Source of the DNA: an uncultured bacterium
Lineage (GTDB): Bacteria > Latescibacterota > UBA2968 > UBA8231
Direction: 5' to 3'
DNA length: 32,908 nucleotides
Assembly: GCA_937942165.1 (NCBI GenBank)
Contig: CALDFW010000143.1
Span: 1 to 32,908, forward strand
Positions within the stretch are counted from its first letter, which is position 1. Every line of letters begins with the position of its first letter. This document shows positions 32,701 through 32,908 of the stretch, in pieces. The position numbers were made by a program, and so were the translations under genes. The notes below the pieces were generated by a model, which saw only the letters and a list, made by a program, of their open reading frames with translations, made no database searches and was not told where the DNA came from.

Positions 32701-32908
32701 ATGTCGCTTTTTAGTGAGATGAAAGGCATTTTCGGTCTGTTGCCCACGCCCTATGATGCTGATGGGGAGGTGCTTGAACGGGACCTGCGGGCAGCGGCTG
32801 ATTTTTGCTGTAGGAGCGGGCAGCACGGGATCGTATGGCCGGTTATGGTGGGAGAGTTTTACTTTTTAGGAGAGGACGAGCGAATTCGACATTTGGAAAC
32901 GGTGATGG
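32701..32908 (+). CDS. DapA/N-acetylneuraminate lyase family protein, N-terminal part
   Basis: Only the first 69 codons are in the window; the gene runs off the right edge. KGIFGLLPTPYDADGEVLERDLRAAADFC is the standard N-terminus of dihydrodipicolinate synthase family lyases (phosphate-less TIM barrels that form or cleave C-C bonds through a lysine Schiff base). GIVWPVMVGEFYFLGEDERI corresponds to the family GxTGE segment (here VGEFY), although the usual GTTGE wording is altered. The ATG at 32701 is preceded by AGAGGGG. The catalytic lysine is beyond the window, so the specific reaction cannot be named. Confidence 0.85.
   Translation, partial: MSLFSEMKGIFGLLPTPYDADGEVLERDLRAAADFCCRSGQHGIVWPVMVGEFYFLGEDERIRHLETVM

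Overview
This window looks like a chromosomal segment of a free-living, probably marine or aquatic Gram-negative bacterium. It has an Omp85-type outer-membrane protein, lipoprotein signals and an Na+-type solute symporter. The primary-type sigma factor is short (about 281 aa) and lacks region 1.1, as is usual in the FCB superphylum. Together with a sulfatase, a DUF4091 glycoside-hydrolase-like protein, SUMF1-domain lipoproteins and small-molecule catabolic enzymes, this suggests an uncultured FCB lineage such as Latescibacterota. That placement is inference. I see no CRISPR array, insertion sequence, phage gene or rRNA, and gene density is high with no gene-free stretch over 300 bases.

Layout. 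1-2.2 kb: the C-terminal part of a sulfatase and an NAD-dependent epimerase (+), then a convergent degenerate receiver-domain gene (-). 2.7-5.7 kb: a tightly overlapping operon of M20 amidohydrolase, TIM-barrel isomerase and D-amino-acid transaminase. 5.7-9.6 kb: a leftward block of aldehyde dehydrogenase, SUMF1 lipoprotein and sodium/solute symporter. 9.8-11.8 kb: a small unknown protein, then a strong promoter driving an IscU-like scaffold, Mn-type superoxide dismutase and peroxiredoxin. 11.9-16.5 kb: a KamA-family radical SAM enzyme, RNase Y, Dxr and a small membrane protein. 16.6-23.4 kb: a lipoprotein, a FadN-like dehydrogenase/hydratase fusion, an HpaB/AbfD-family protein and a FliG-like/transmembrane/FecR-like protein. 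23.5-25.6 kb: the sigma factor, tRNA-Asn with a clear terminator, and a second SUMF1 lipoprotein. 25.6-32.6 kb: a leftward set transcribed in the order Omp85-like protein, DUF4091 protein, MsrAB, PurT. The right edge holds the start of a divergent DapA-family gene.

How the genes work together. The 2.7-5.7 kb operon could release amino acids from N-acyl conjugates and transaminate D-amino acids. The 10.3-11.8 kb genes form an oxidative-stress and Fe-S unit. The 16.6-23.4 kb genes combine a cell-surface lipoprotein, acyl-CoA chemistry and a membrane protein of unusual architecture. The least conventional items are the FliG-like/FecR-like membrane protein at 21933-23447, the HpaB/AbfD homologue without the expected iron-sulfur ligands, the IscU-like scaffold without its third cysteine, and a promoter at 32655-32684 with a perfect palindrome inside its spacer and an apparently leaderless start. 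Family calls rest on reading motifs by eye, without database searches.
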